Source: Gelidibacter salicanalis (GTDB lineage: Bacteria > Bacteroidota > Bacteroidia > Flavobacteriales > Flavobacteriaceae). From it: a stretch of 64,000 nt of DNA. The stretch is taken from assembly GCF_016469035.1 (NCBI RefSeq), contig NZ_JAEHJZ010000007.1:127477-191476 (forward strand), given 5' to 3'. The notes under the pieces were generated by a model. It did no database searches, was not told the origin of the DNA, and saw only the letters and a program-made list of their open reading frames with translations. This document shows, piece by piece, positions 36,574 to 45,180 of the stretch (its first letter is position 1; each line of letters opens with the position of its first letter). Made by a program: the position numbers and the translations under genes.

Positions 36574-38022
36574 ATGAACATTCTCGTTACTGGGTCTACT
36601 GGCTATATCGGCAAGCGCATCATTCCTATACTTATCAATGAAGGCCATGAAGTGGTATGTGCGGTACGTGATAAATTGCGAGTAGATAAAACCTACCGTG
36701 AGGATGCAAACATCACCATTGTTGAAGCCGATTTTTTAAAACCGGAAACCCTTCAAAACATCCCGAAAGATATTGATGTGGCATATTACTTAATACATTC
36801 CATGTCCAATACCTCTAAAGATTTCGAGAAATTGGAAGCCACCTGTGCTGAAAATTTTGAAGAGTATTTCTCTACCACACAAGTCAGGCAAGTTATTTAT
36901 CTAAGCGGCATTACCAATGATAGAAATCTCTCTAAACATTTACAATCGCGTAAAAATGTTGAAGATTTATTGTCTTCAGAAGGCTATGCACTGACCATTT
37001 TTAAGGCAGGCATCATTGTAGGTTCAGGGAGCTCCTCTTTTGAAATCATTAGAGATTTGGTCGAAAAATTACCGGTGATGATTGCTCCAAAATGGCTGAA
37101 CACTAAAACGCAACCTCTCGCGGTTAGAGATGTCTTGGCATTCCTATCCAAGGCAAAAGGACGGGAAGAATTATACAATAAATCTTTCGACATTTTTGGT
37201 CCTGAAATTCTGACCTACAAAGAAATGTTGTTAAAGTTTGCGGAGATTAGAGAATTGAAGCGCCACATCCTCACTGTACCCTTAATGACACCAAAACTGT
37301 CCTCCTATTGGCTCTATTTTGTAACATCTACCTCCTATAAACTTGCCACGTCCTTGGTAGACAGTATGGGAATTGAAATTATTGGCAATAAAAGTGACAT
37401 CAACAGCATTCTTGATGTGCAGCCCATCACCTATCCCGAAGCGGTAGAATTAGCGTTTGAAAAAATTGAACAAAACAGTATTGTGTCCAGTTGGAAAGAT
37501 TCCATGGTCAGCAGTGGTCGTCTCCAAAAGAGTCTTCATAAATATATCAACGTACCAACCTATGGCTGTTTTACCGATTATAAGGAGCGTAAAATTGTGG
37601 ATATGGACCAAACTATTAACAGAATTTGGTCTATTGGCGGTTCAACAGGTTGGTACTATGGCACCTATTTGTGGAAAATTAGAGGCTATCTGGACTTGTT
37701 GTTCGGAGGGATTGGACTGAGACGTGGTAGAACACATGTATCAAAATTAGATGCTGGAGATGCCTTAGATTTCTGGCGGGTCATTTTCAGTGATCGGGAG
37801 GAACGAAAACTTTTGTTGTATGCTGAAATGAAACTTCCGGGTGAAGCATGGTTGGAATTCAAAATTGAAGATGGACTGCTAAAACAAACCGCCACCTTCA
37901 GACCTCGCGGTTTGGCGGGACGTTTATATTGGTACAGTGTATTGCCGTTTCATGGGTTTATCTTTAAAGGTATGATCAATAAACTAGTTGAAGTGAATGA
38001 CAATCAAGTTGTAGGCACTTAG
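36574..38022 (+). CDS. NAD(P)-binding protein with C-terminal DUF2867 domain
   Basis: About 482 residues from the ATG at 36574 (a 13-codon extension opens at 36535). The N-terminus MNILVTGSTGYIGKRI is a classic atypical-SDR Rossmann motif, and the fold continues to about residue 300 with the KLEATCAENFEEYF...VIYLSGITND region. The C-terminal portion (about 315-475) is DUF2867, with WSIGGSTGWYYGTYLWKIRG and FRPRGLAGRLYWYSVLPFH, also related to SRPBCC-like folds. Function is unknown. It is the last gene of the TetR operon. A similar TetR-ABC1-SDR trio next to photolyase genes is something I recall from other flavobacteria, but I could not check it. Confidence 0.87.
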   Translation: MNILVTGSTGYIGKRIIPILINEGHEVVCAVRDKLRVDKTYREDANITIVEADFLKPETLQNIPKDIDVAYYLIHSMSNTSKDFEKLEATCAENFEEYFSTTQVRQVIYLSGITNDRNLSKHLQSRKNVEDLLSSEGYALTIFKAGIIVGSGSSSFEIIRDLVEKLPVMIAPKWLNTKTQPLAVRDVLAFLSKAKGREELYNKSFDIFGPEILTYKEMLLKFAEIRELKRHILTVPLMTPKLSSYWLYFVTSTSYKLATSLVDSMGIEIIGNKSDINSILDVQPITYPEAVELAFEKIEQNSIVSSWKDSMVSSGRLQKSLHKYINVPTYGCFTDYKERKIVDMDQTINRIWSIGGSTGWYYGTYLWKIRGYLDLLFGGIGLRRGRTHVSKLDAGDALDFWRVIFSDREERKLLLYAEMKLPGEAWLEFKIEDGLLKQTATFRPRGLAGRLYWYSVLPFHGFIFKGMINKLVEVNDNQVVGT

Positions 38023-38187
38023 ACGAATTAGAGACTTCTATCTTAGAAGATGATTTTTAGTTTTGTCAAATCTCTAGATCCTAATACTGAAAAAAAGGCG
38101 TGAAGTTAAAATAACTACTAAATTCTGTAAGTATTGGTTCTATTGTCCTACTAAACCAAATGGTTTTAAAACACAGCATTTCAAATG

Positions 38188-38202
38188 TTAAAAATTGTTT
38201 AA
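38188..38202. promoter_or_regulatory. Second copy of the TetR-gene operator-like element
   Basis: TTAAAAATTGTTTAA matches the palindrome upstream of the TetR gene (34482-34496) at 13 of 15 positions, including flanking G and T on either side. It lies 50 nt before the start of the 141-residue unknown gene, nearly the same distance (52 nt) as at the TetR gene. This parallel spacing supports a common regulator. Confidence 0.5.
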
Positions 38203-38252
38203 TCTTTAACCCACAAACTTAAACAGTGATTTAAATCTCCTATATTAGTCAA

Positions 38253-38678
38253 ATGATTTTGGATACCACCCATACCAATAAAGACCACACCAAACTCATC
38301 AATAATTTAGTTGGGAAACCTTTTGGATTGGTGCAGTCCATTAAAATGAAAGGGATTGGTTCTAAACGCATGATGGTTGAGGCTGTTAGCCCAAATATGC
38401 AACAGTATCTCAACACGGTTGATGATGTTAATTATGCCAATTTGGAATTGCGTCCGCTTGGGGTATTAATTAGAATAAATAAAGGGTTGAAAAACTTTAC
38501 TTGGGTGATTCCGTATTACCAATTGGTTATTTATAAGACTAATGGTAGCAGCATTCACGCGCAGGGAAAGTTTAGTCATTTTAAACAGAACACAACCTTT
38601 AAAGAAAATAAAGCTTTTTTCGATAAGCTTTTGGATGAAAAAGTAAAGCATGCAACGCAATACAACATGCTTCCATAA
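38253..38678 (+). CDS. Conserved hypothetical protein
   Basis: A 141-residue soluble protein without signal peptide or membrane segment. Segments such as LVGKPFGLVQSIKMKGIGSKRMMVEAVSP and LELRPLGVLIRINKGLKNFTWVIPYYQLVIYK suggest a small beta-rich domain, perhaps PH-like, but I recognise no named family. It is preceded by the operator-like element shared with the TetR operon and followed by a terminator-like hairpin, so it is probably its own transcription unit within the stress block. Confidence 0.75.
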   Translation: MILDTTHTNKDHTKLINNLVGKPFGLVQSIKMKGIGSKRMMVEAVSPNMQQYLNTVDDVNYANLELRPLGVLIRINKGLKNFTWVIPYYQLVIYKTNGSSIHAQGKFSHFKQNTTFKENKAFFDKLLDEKVKHATQYNMLP

Positions 38679-38696
38679 CAATCGAAAATAAAACAT

Positions 38697-38738
38697 GAAG
38701 TGGTTACTGAGTGATAGTATGTGCACTCAGCTACTTTT
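38697..38738 (+). terminator. Terminator-like hairpin after the conserved unknown gene
   Basis: CTGAGTG (38707-38713) and CACTCAG (38724-38730) form a perfect stem extended by AAGT/ACTT outside, and are followed by TTTT. It separates the preceding gene from folE. Confidence 0.7.
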
Positions 38739-38804
38739 AAAATGTAAACGTTGCTTTGCTTTGTTAATTAAATTTTCAAAGACAGCACTTATAAAAGACC
38801 ATAA

Positions 38805-39503
38805 ATGATTACCGAAAAAGAATTACCATCACCCAAAATCGATCATAAATTAAATGGGTTTAGCTTAGAAGATATAGGCGACGACCATTTATATACAGGC
38901 TTAGAAACCCCATTAAAACCTGATGCCTTCAAACTTTCAGATGAAGAAAAGAAGCATCGTATTGCGGGATTGTTTGAAGAAATTATGGATGTGATAGGAT
39001 TGGATCTCACAGACGACTCCTTAAAAGGTACGCCAAAACGTCTCGCCAAGATGTATGTTGATGAGATTTTTTCAGGTCTGAATCCGGCCAACAAACCCAA
39101 AATCACCTTATTTGATAATAAATACCAATACAACCAGATGTTGGTTGAGAAAAACATCACCCTTTACTCCAATTGTGAACATCATTTCGTACCCATTTTT
39201 GGAAAAGCACATGTGGCTTATATTTCTTCAGGAACAGTAATTGGTCTATCAAAGTTGAACCGAATTGTTCGATATTATGCACAGCGTCCCCAAGTTCAGG
39301 AGCGTTTGACCAATCAAATTGCAGAAGAATTGAAATATATTTTAGGAACAGAAGATGTTGCTGTTATTATTGACGCAAAACATTTATGCGTGGCTTCACG
39401 TGGTATTAAAGATGAATCTTCAACCACAGTTACCTCATATTACGGTGGAAAATTTGGCACACCGGAAAAAATTGCCGAATTGCAAAATTATTTAAAAGAT
39501 TAA
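38805..39503 (+). CDS. folE: GTP cyclohydrolase I
   Basis: A 232-residue enzyme converting GTP to dihydroneopterin triphosphate, the entry to folate and pterin synthesis. Zinc and active-site residues are in NCEHHFVPIFGKAHVAYI (first Cys and His) and AKHLCVASRGIKDESS (second Cys). GLSKLNRIVRYYAQRPQVQERLTNQIA is the tunnelling-fold signature. The N-terminal 40 residues form the variable extension. A folE beside a photolyase gene is notable because pterins can serve as photolyase antenna cofactors. It is followed 4 nt later by a 74-residue gene, so they form an operon. Confidence 0.95.
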   Translation: MITEKELPSPKIDHKLNGFSLEDIGDDHLYTGLETPLKPDAFKLSDEEKKHRIAGLFEEIMDVIGLDLTDDSLKGTPKRLAKMYVDEIFSGLNPANKPKITLFDNKYQYNQMLVEKNITLYSNCEHHFVPIFGKAHVAYISSGTVIGLSKLNRIVRYYAQRPQVQERLTNQIAEELKYILGTEDVAVIIDAKHLCVASRGIKDESSTTVTSYYGGKFGTPEKIAELQNYLKD

Positions 39504-39507
39504 GATT

Positions 39508-39732
39508 ATGGATATTATTAATGAAGCACTTGAATTTGAGCAACGTAAAATGAAATCACTTTCAACAAGTGATCGTATCGAGATTTCTAGACAAGCTAAA
39601 ACATTAATTTTAGGCTTGAACGAAATTTATAAACGTAAAAAAGATGAACAGATTATGGACATCATGAAGCGCTTGACCGCTATAAAACGTAAAGTTGAAA
39701 AACGGTTAAACGGGAGGCCGTTAGTTGCGTAA
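39508..39732 (+). CDS. Small helical protein co-transcribed with folE
   Basis: This 74-residue, Lys/Arg-rich, almost wholly helical protein (EALEFEQRKMKSLSTSDRIEIS, LGLNEIYKRKKDEQIMDIMKRL, KRKVEKRL) sits 4 nt after folE. I recognise it only as a conserved small Bacteroidota protein with no assigned function. The basic C-terminus could bind nucleic acid, but there is no direct evidence. A strong hairpin follows about 95 nt downstream. Confidence 0.75.
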   Translation: MDIINEALEFEQRKMKSLSTSDRIEISRQAKTLILGLNEIYKRKKDEQIMDIMKRLTAIKRKVEKRLNGRPLVA

Positions 39733-39826
39733 ATTGTAATTTTTGGAGATTTCTAATTTGAGATGCCCACAATATACTTGTGCAATAACGTCAACATAGG
39801 CTGTAATTGGCCCATATAAATAGTTC

Positions 39827-39878
39827 GGTGGTGAAGATGGCTGCTGCTTTGGGTAGCTATGCTACTTCACCACCTTTT
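39827..39878 (+). terminator. Long hairpin followed by T-run downstream of folE operon
   Basis: GGTGGTGAAG (39827-39836) pairs perfectly with CTTCACCACC (39865-39874), with a shorter inner GCT/AGC stem, and is followed by TTTTATAAT. It lies in a 245-nt gap before the glutathione peroxidase gene. It probably ends the folE transcript; a structured leader for the next gene is the alternative. Confidence 0.65.
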
Positions 39879-39977
39879 ATAATATGATTTTTTACGAAAT
39901 TTATTGCGATGTATCATCGCATACTAGTAATAGTGTTCGTGATCTGAAAAACTCACTAAGATTAAAAACTAATTAAT

Positions 39978-40451
39978 TTGGCATCATTTTACGATTTACA
40001 AATCAATAACCTAAATGGCAAACCCATTGATTTCAATACTTTTAAAGGAAAACACATTTTGATAGTGAATGTGGCTTCTAAATGTGGCTTCACTCCGCAG
40101 TACAAAGATTTACAAACCTTACATGAACGCTATAAAGATCAATTAGTGGTTATCGGCGTGCCTTGTAATCAATTTGGAGATCAAGAACCTGGAGAGGCTG
40201 ATGACATACACTCGTTTTGTGAGCTGAATTACGGCGTCACATTTTTGATGACGGAAAAGGTTGATGTAAAAGGTAAGCAGCAGCATCCACTGTATCAATG
40301 GTTGACCCAAAAGGAAGAAAACGGCATCAAAGGATCCTCAGTGAAATGGAACTTCCAGAAATACCTGATTGATCAAGAAGGACAGCTTATTGATTATTTT
40401 TATTCGCTTACGGAACCATGGAGTTCCAAAATTATAAAACATCTGAACTAA
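39978..40451 (+). CDS. Glutathione peroxidase-family thiol peroxidase
   Basis: A 157-residue protein with all three GPx blocks. NVASKCGFTPQYKDLQ has the peroxidatic Cys (not selenocysteine), GVPCNQFGDQEPG holds a second Cys and the catalytic Gln, and VKWNFQKYLID gives the Trp and Asn of the tetrad. Cysteine GPx enzymes usually use thioredoxin, and no glutathione is expected in a bacillithiol user. The start is TTG at 39978. It precedes tspO by 9 nt and fits an oxidative-stress operon. Confidence 0.93.
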   Translation: MASFYDLQINNLNGKPIDFNTFKGKHILIVNVASKCGFTPQYKDLQTLHERYKDQLVVIGVPCNQFGDQEPGEADDIHSFCELNYGVTFLMTEKVDVKGKQQHPLYQWLTQKEENGIKGSSVKWNFQKYLIDQEGQLIDYFYSLTEPWSSKIIKHLN

Positions 40452-40460
40452 TTCGCATTC

Positions 40461-40922
40461 ATGAAATTTTTAAAGCCATTCCTCCTTTTTTTTATTATTA
40501 ATTTCAGCGCCTTAGCTCTTGGTGTCTTATTAATGGGAGATGCCCCAACAAGTGCGTGGTATACGTCAATGAACCAAGCACCTTGGACACCACCAAACTG
40601 GGTTTTCGGAGCAGCTTGGATGACCATTATGCTGTGTTTTTCCTTCTATATGGCACTGCTCTATCTTAAGCAGCCCACTAACAAAGTCATCACCCTATTT
40701 TTTATTCAATTTATACTCAATGTCTCTTGGAATTTTGTGTTTTTCAACCAGCACCTTGTCGCTGTCGGGTTACTCATAATTATAGCATTGACCTTTATAA
40801 TTACTGTGTTTCTAGTCACTTATTTCAGGGTAATGAAAATTAAAAACCTACTCATCCTCCCCTATGTGGTTTGGATTTTTATTGCAACATCTCTTAACCT
40901 TTATATCTTAATCAATAATTAA
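40461..40922 (+). CDS. tspO: TspO/MBR-family tryptophan-rich sensory protein
   Basis: This 153-residue protein has five membrane helices and the Trp-rich motif APWTPPNWVFGAAWMTIM near 36-53; ILNVSWNFVFF and LLILPYVVWIFIATSLNLYILINN are also typical. TspO binds porphyrins and has been linked to light- and oxidative-stress responses and to regulation of photopigment genes in Rhodobacter. Neighbours on the same strand are a peroxidase, an SRPBCC protein and a photolyase, consistent with a photo-oxidative role. Confidence 0.93.
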   Translation: MKFLKPFLLFFIINFSALALGVLLMGDAPTSAWYTSMNQAPWTPPNWVFGAAWMTIMLCFSFYMALLYLKQPTNKVITLFFIQFILNVSWNFVFFNQHLVAVGLLIIIALTFIITVFLVTYFRVMKIKNLLILPYVVWIFIATSLNLYILINN

Positions 40923-40959
40923 ATTCCACCCCTTTTCACTAAGGAATGAACACTTTTTA

Positions 40960-41439
40960 ATGAAAATTTACACGCTTCATCAAACACAAAAGCTGCCCAT
41001 TAGTATTGAAACCGCCTGGGATTTTTTATCCGATCCTAAAAACTTAAAAACTATTACCCCGGATTATATGGGCTTCAACATCCTTTCAGGGGCTGATAGA
41101 CCTATGTTTGCTGGTCAGATTATTCAATACATCGTCACACCTGTATTGGGCATCAAAACCAAATGGGTTACAGAAATCACGCACAGTGTCAAAAATGAAT
41201 ATTTTGTAGATGAGCAACGCTTTGGCCCTTATGCCTTATGGCACCACAAGCATTTTATTAAAGCCATTGATGGCGGCGTAGAAATGGAAGATATTATCGA
41301 TTATAAATTACCCTTCGGAATTTTAGGAAAGATGGTGCATCCTATTTTGGTAAAGCCGAAATTGGAAGAGATTTTCAATTACCGCACCAAAAAGTTAGAA
41401 GAATTATTTGGGGTCTACAAAACGAAGAATGCATTATAA
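40960..41439 (+). CDS. SRPBCC-family ligand-binding protein
   Basis: A 159-residue protein with the START/Bet v1-like (SRPBCC) fold. It opens with the two-residue switch pattern IETAWDFLSDPKNLKTITPDYMGFNI. EDIIDYKLPFGILGKMVHPILVKPKLEEIFNYRTKKLEELF is the C-terminal helix that lines a hydrophobic cavity. This subgroup often sits beside photolyase genes. The bound ligand is unknown. Only 2 nt separate it from the photolyase gene, so the two are tightly linked. Confidence 0.88.
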   Translation: MKIYTLHQTQKLPISIETAWDFLSDPKNLKTITPDYMGFNILSGADRPMFAGQIIQYIVTPVLGIKTKWVTEITHSVKNEYFVDEQRFGPYALWHHKHFIKAIDGGVEMEDIIDYKLPFGILGKMVHPILVKPKLEEIFNYRTKKLEELFGVYKTKNAL

Positions 41440-41441
41440 AA

Positions 41442-42746
41442 ATGAAAAAACCAATAACAATTTTCTGGTTTCGTCGCGATTTAAGATTGGATGACAATGT
41501 CGGGTTCTACGAAGCCTTAAAATCGGAGCACCCAGTGTTACCAATTTTTATTTTTGATACTGAAATCTTGGACGAACTTCCTGAAGATGATGCAAGGGTT
41601 ACTTTTATTTACGACACACTCCAATCCATGCGCGAGACGCTTCAAAACAAGCACGGAAGTAGTTTGGCCTTGTTTCATGGCAAACCATTGGATATCTACA
41701 AACAGCTGTTGAAAGATTATAACATTACCGCCGTGTACATAAACCATGATTATGAACCCTATGCAAAAAAACGCGATTCGGAGCTAGTGAAATATCTTTC
41801 AGGACATGGCGTTGAATTTAAGACGTACAAAGATCAGGTCATTTTTGAAAAAGACGAAGTTGTCAAGAAAGACGGCGCGCCGTATATGGTGTATACACCT
41901 TATATGAAAGTTTGGAAAGAAAAATTCAACACTATTGATTTGGAGATTTTTTATACAAACTCATATTTAAATAATCTTTTTAAAAATACCCACTTACCCA
42001 ATCTAAGTTTGTCTGATCTCGGTTTTAAAAAGTCATCCCAGAAGATTGCAGACTACGACGTGACACCAACACTCATTCAAGAGTACGAAAAAACCAGAAA
42101 CTATCCGGCTCAAGATAGCACCTCACGTTTGGGTCCGCATTTACGCTTTGGAACCGTCAGTATTCGTAAAATGATCAAGAAAGCAATGGCCGAAAACAAT
42201 GAGATATTTTGGCAAGAATTGATTTGGCGTGAATTTTTTATGCAAATCTTATGGCATTTTCCGCATACCGTAGAGGAGAGTTTTAAACCCAAATATGACC
42301 GAATTGAATGGCGTAATAACGAGGCTGAGTTTAAAAAATGGTGCGATGGCAACACGGGGTATCCGCTAGTGGATGCCGGGATGCGCCAACTGAATGCCAC
42401 AGGATTTATGCACAATCGCATCCGCATGCTCGTGGGTAGTTTTTTGTGTAAACATTTGCTCATTGATTGGCGTTGGGGTGAAGCCTATTTTGCCGAAAAA
42501 CTGCACGATTATGAGATGTCGAGCAACGTTGGCAATTGGCAATGGGTTGCAGGCTGTGGGGTTGATGCTGCGCCTTATTTCCGCATTTTCAATCCCACTA
42601 CCCAAATTGAGAAGTTCGATAAAGATTTAAAATACATCAAGAAATGGGTACCTGAGTTTCAGGAGTTGAGTTATCCTGAACCAATGGTTGACCATAAAGA
42701 AGCACGGGAACGCTGCTTGGAAACTTATAAACGTGCTTTAAGTTAA
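41442..42746 (+). CDS. phrB: Deoxyribodipyrimidine photolyase (class I CPD type)
   Basis: A 434-residue cryptochrome/photolyase. The N-terminal alpha/beta antenna domain starts IFWFRRDLRLDDN. The FAD domain shows TSRLGPHLRFGTVSIRKM, WQELIWREFFMQIL, and the near-invariant block HNRIRMLVGSFLCKHLLIDWRWGEAYF...SSNVGNWQWVAGCGVDAAPYFRIFNP, with Trp residues of the electron-transfer triad. It repairs cyclobutane pyrimidine dimers using blue light. The last gene of a run with tspO and SRPBCC. Length is slightly short of E. coli PhrB (472). Confidence 0.95.
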   Translation: MKKPITIFWFRRDLRLDDNVGFYEALKSEHPVLPIFIFDTEILDELPEDDARVTFIYDTLQSMRETLQNKHGSSLALFHGKPLDIYKQLLKDYNITAVYINHDYEPYAKKRDSELVKYLSGHGVEFKTYKDQVIFEKDEVVKKDGAPYMVYTPYMKVWKEKFNTIDLEIFYTNSYLNNLFKNTHLPNLSLSDLGFKKSSQKIADYDVTPTLIQEYEKTRNYPAQDSTSRLGPHLRFGTVSIRKMIKKAMAENNEIFWQELIWREFFMQILWHFPHTVEESFKPKYDRIEWRNNEAEFKKWCDGNTGYPLVDAGMRQLNATGFMHNRIRMLVGSFLCKHLLIDWRWGEAYFAEKLHDYEMSSNVGNWQWVAGCGVDAAPYFRIFNPTTQIEKFDKDLKYIKKWVPEFQELSYPEPMVDHKEARERCLETYKRALS

Positions 42747-43159
42747 GTCCTCATTGTTATTACTACGGTTACTTGCGTCTTTGAATTGTTGGAGGAAAAC
42801 ACCAACAAGGGCATGAATGGCATATAAAAAACCACAACGGCTTATAAAAACATCAACAACGGCATTGGCTTATGTCTTTGTGTTGTTGGTGGAAAACACC
42901 AACGACGGCATGGAAATCTTCTGATCTCATTAAATACATTGTTGGTGGAAAACACCAACAATGGCAGGAAAACCCTTATTATGATTATAACTATTGCAGC
43001 TCATTACGTTGGGTTGTTGGTGGAAAGCACCAACAAGGGCATGACAACGACATTGGCTTACGTCTCTGTGTTGTTGGTGGAAAACACCAACAACGGCATG
43101 CAAACACCAACAATGGCAGGAATACTAACAAGGCTATCAGTAAAAAGTATTTCAAATAA
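42747..43159. repeat. Hairpin repeat cluster 2 between photolyase and murA
   Basis: Five hairpins related to GTTGGTGGAAAACACCAAC start at 42788, 42885, 42941, 43016 and 43073 (spacings 97, 56, 75 and 57). Half copies lie near 42830, 42851 and 43103. Each is followed by AA-N-GGCATG or GGCAGG. The copies at 42885 and 43073 also share a 20-odd-nt upstream flank (ATTGGCTTAYGTCTYTGTG). No gene is present; the hairpins are all in the plus orientation, downstream of the photolyase gene. Confidence 0.85.
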
Positions 43160-43190
43160 AAAATGCCTCGTTGAGTTGAGGCATTCTTTA
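43160..43190. terminator. Bidirectional terminator, photolyase/murA
   Basis: AATGCCTC (43162-43169) and GAGGCATT (43178-43185) form an 8-bp stem with a short loop. An A-run lies on the left and a T-rich stretch on the right, so it can terminate transcription from both sides of this convergent gap. Confidence 0.85.
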
Positions 43191-43212
43191 TCTATAGTAT
43201 TTTATGACTATA

Positions 43213-44523
43213 TCAATTCACACGTGTAATCTTCGCGCCAATCGCTCTTAAACGCTCATCAATGCGTTCATACCCACGATCAATCTGTTCAATATTATGA
43301 ATGGTTGAGGATCCTTTTGCAGACAAGGCGGCAATTAATAAGGACACCCCAGCTCTAATATCTGGTGACGTCATTGTTGTAGCTTTTAAACTCGATTTGA
43401 AATCATGTCCAATGACGGTAGCACGGTGCGGATCGCAAAGAATGATTTTCGCGCCCATATCGATCAACTTATCCACAAAGAACAATCGGCTCTCAAACAT
43501 TTTCTGGTGCACTAACACAGCACCTCTGGCCTGCGTGGCGATGACCAAGACTATACTTAACAAATCTGGCGTAAAACCTGGCCAAGGAGCATCAGCAACC
43601 GTTAAAATTGATCCATCAATATAACTCTGTATTTCGTAACCCTCTTTATGTGCCGGAATGTAAATATCCTCGCCTTTGCGTTCAATGGTAATGCCTAATT
43701 TTCTGAAAACATCTGGAATTTGTCCCAAATCGTCCCAACTGACATTTTTAATGGTCAATTCACTTTTGGTCATGGCTGCCAATCCGATCCAGCTTCCAAT
43801 CTCAATCATATCGGGCAACATTTTATGATCTGTACCTCCTAAGGAATCCACTCCTTCAATACGCAGCATATTCGATCCTACCCCACTTATTTTTGCGCCC
43901 ATCCTATTGAGCATTTTACACAATTGCTGTAAATACGGCTCACAGGCAGCGTTATAAATAGTGGTGGTGCCTTCTGCTAACACAGCAGCCATCACTATAT
44001 TGGCAGTTCCGGTTACTGATGCCTCATCTAAAAGCATATAAGCCCCTTTTAAACGATCCGCTTCTACACCATAAAAATGATCTTCACGGTTGTAACGAAA
44101 TTTTGCACCCAAATTGATAAAGCCTTCAAAGTGCGTATCCAATCTGCGACGTCCAATTTTATCACCTCCTGGTTTTGGGATATACCCTTTACCAAAACGG
44201 GCCAAAAGTGGCCCCACAATCATGATGGAACCTCGTAATCCTTTGCCGTCTTCTTTGAATTCAGGCGATTCGAGATACTTCATATTCACTTCATCTGCCT
44301 TAAACGTATAAGAGCCCGAACCAATTTTATGGATCTTGACCCCTAATTTTTCTAAAAGCGAAATCAGTTTATTGACATCAATAATGTCTGGGATGTTATG
44401 GATGGTGACAGTTTCTGGTGTTAATAAAACAGCACATAAAATTTGTAATGCTTCATTTTTTGCACCTTGAGGTTGGATACTTCCTTTTAATTGATGACCT
44501 CCTTCAATTATAAATGTTGCCAT
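43213..44523 (-). CDS. murA: UDP-N-acetylglucosamine 1-carboxyvinyltransferase with Asp in the active-site loop
   Basis: This 436-residue enzyme adds enolpyruvate to UDP-GlcNAc, the first step of peptidoglycan synthesis. The inside-out beta/alpha barrel signatures are GSIQPQGAKNEALQ, LRGSIMIVGPLLARFG, GRRRLDTHFEGF, GYERIDERLRAIGAKI. The loop residue that is Cys115 in E. coli is Asp121 here (KPGGDKIG). Cys-to-Asp MurA enzymes are active and intrinsically resistant to fosfomycin in other bacteria. It is followed by no further gene on this strand and preceded 6 nt upstream by a DUF4290 gene. Confidence 0.95.
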   Translation of the reverse strand: MATFIIEGGHQLKGSIQPQGAKNEALQILCAVLLTPETVTIHNIPDIIDVNKLISLLEKLGVKIHKIGSGSYTFKADEVNMKYLESPEFKEDGKGLRGSIMIVGPLLARFGKGYIPKPGGDKIGRRRLDTHFEGFINLGAKFRYNREDHFYGVEADRLKGAYMLLDEASVTGTANIVMAAVLAEGTTTIYNAACEPYLQQLCKMLNRMGAKISGVGSNMLRIEGVDSLGGTDHKMLPDMIEIGSWIGLAAMTKSELTIKNVSWDDLGQIPDVFRKLGITIERKGEDIYIPAHKEGYEIQSYIDGSILTVADAPWPGFTPDLLSIVLVIATQARGAVLVHQKMFESRLFFVDKLIDMGAKIILCDPHRATVIGHDFKSSLKATTMTSPDIRAGVSLLIAALSAKGSSTIHNIEQIDRGYERIDERLRAIGAKITRVN

Positions 44524-44529
44524 GTATGG

Positions 44530-45180
44530 TTAGTAGCGTTTTCTGTTGCGGTTGGTATTGCTTTTTTTACTGTGTACTTTCTTGTTACTTGTAGTGGTGT
44601 ACTTTTTCTTGTTTCTCATTAAAGTAGAAGCGTCAGACAAGTCTTCATCTTCTTCCTTTAAATTGATTGTACCTCCTGACAATTCATACAAATGATTAAA
44701 AATAACATCGTCTTCAACAGTGTCCTTGTTCCAGTTCAGGAAACATTTTTTCATGTGATTGGCAATGGTATAAATCAAAGCTTCCTTTAAATCTCCTTCT
44801 TCCCAAGTATTGGCAACATCAATCATTGTTTTGATATTATTGCCATAAAAACGGTACTTCGGAAAATTCTGTGGATATTCTAACGGCTCAGGATGTGCCT
44901 GTAACTCTTCTTTCAACGGTTTTGGGTATGGTGAATTTACATCCAAATCAAAATCGGCCATAATAAATAGCTGATCCCAAAGTTTGTGCTGAAAGTCAGG
45001 TACATCTCTTAAATGAGGTTGTAAATTGCCCATTACAGAAATAATGGCTTTTGCAACTTCATTGCGTTCTTCTAATGTCGGACGCTCTTTGGCATAATTG
45101 ATCATTTTTTGTAGATGCCTTCCATATTCAGGAATGATCAAATGTTCACGCTCAGTATTGTATTCTAAATTGTCTATCAA
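44530..45180 (-). CDS. DUF4290-domain protein
   Basis: This 216-residue soluble protein of the Bacteroidota-specific DUF4290 family has the N-terminal signature LEYNTEREHLIIPEYGRHLQKMINYAKERPTLEERNEVAKAII and VPDFQHKLWDQLFIMADF. The last 40 residues are a Lys/Arg/Ser/Asn-rich tail (MRNKKKYTTTSNKKVHSKKS) that is probably disordered. It is 6 nt upstream of murA, a conserved arrangement as far as I recall. Function is unknown; a role around cell-wall synthesis is inferred from context only. Confidence 0.88.
   Translation of the reverse strand: MIDNLEYNTEREHLIIPEYGRHLQKMINYAKERPTLEERNEVAKAIISVMGNLQPHLRDVPDFQHKLWDQLFIMADFDLDVNSPYPKPLKEELQAHPEPLEYPQNFPKYRFYGNNIKTMIDVANTWEEGDLKEALIYTIANHMKKCFLNWNKDTVEDDVIFNHLYELSGGTINLKEEDEDLSDASTLMRNKKKYTTTSNKKVHSKKSNTNRNRKRY

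Noticed and set aside
39978-40451. Selenocysteine-containing peroxidase
   Set aside because: The peroxidatic position is encoded by a Cys codon and no in-frame TGA occurs.
42747-43159. CRISPR array
   Set aside because: Hairpins recur with irregular spacing (97, 56, 75 and 57 nt), spacers share sequence with each other, and no cas gene or leader is present.
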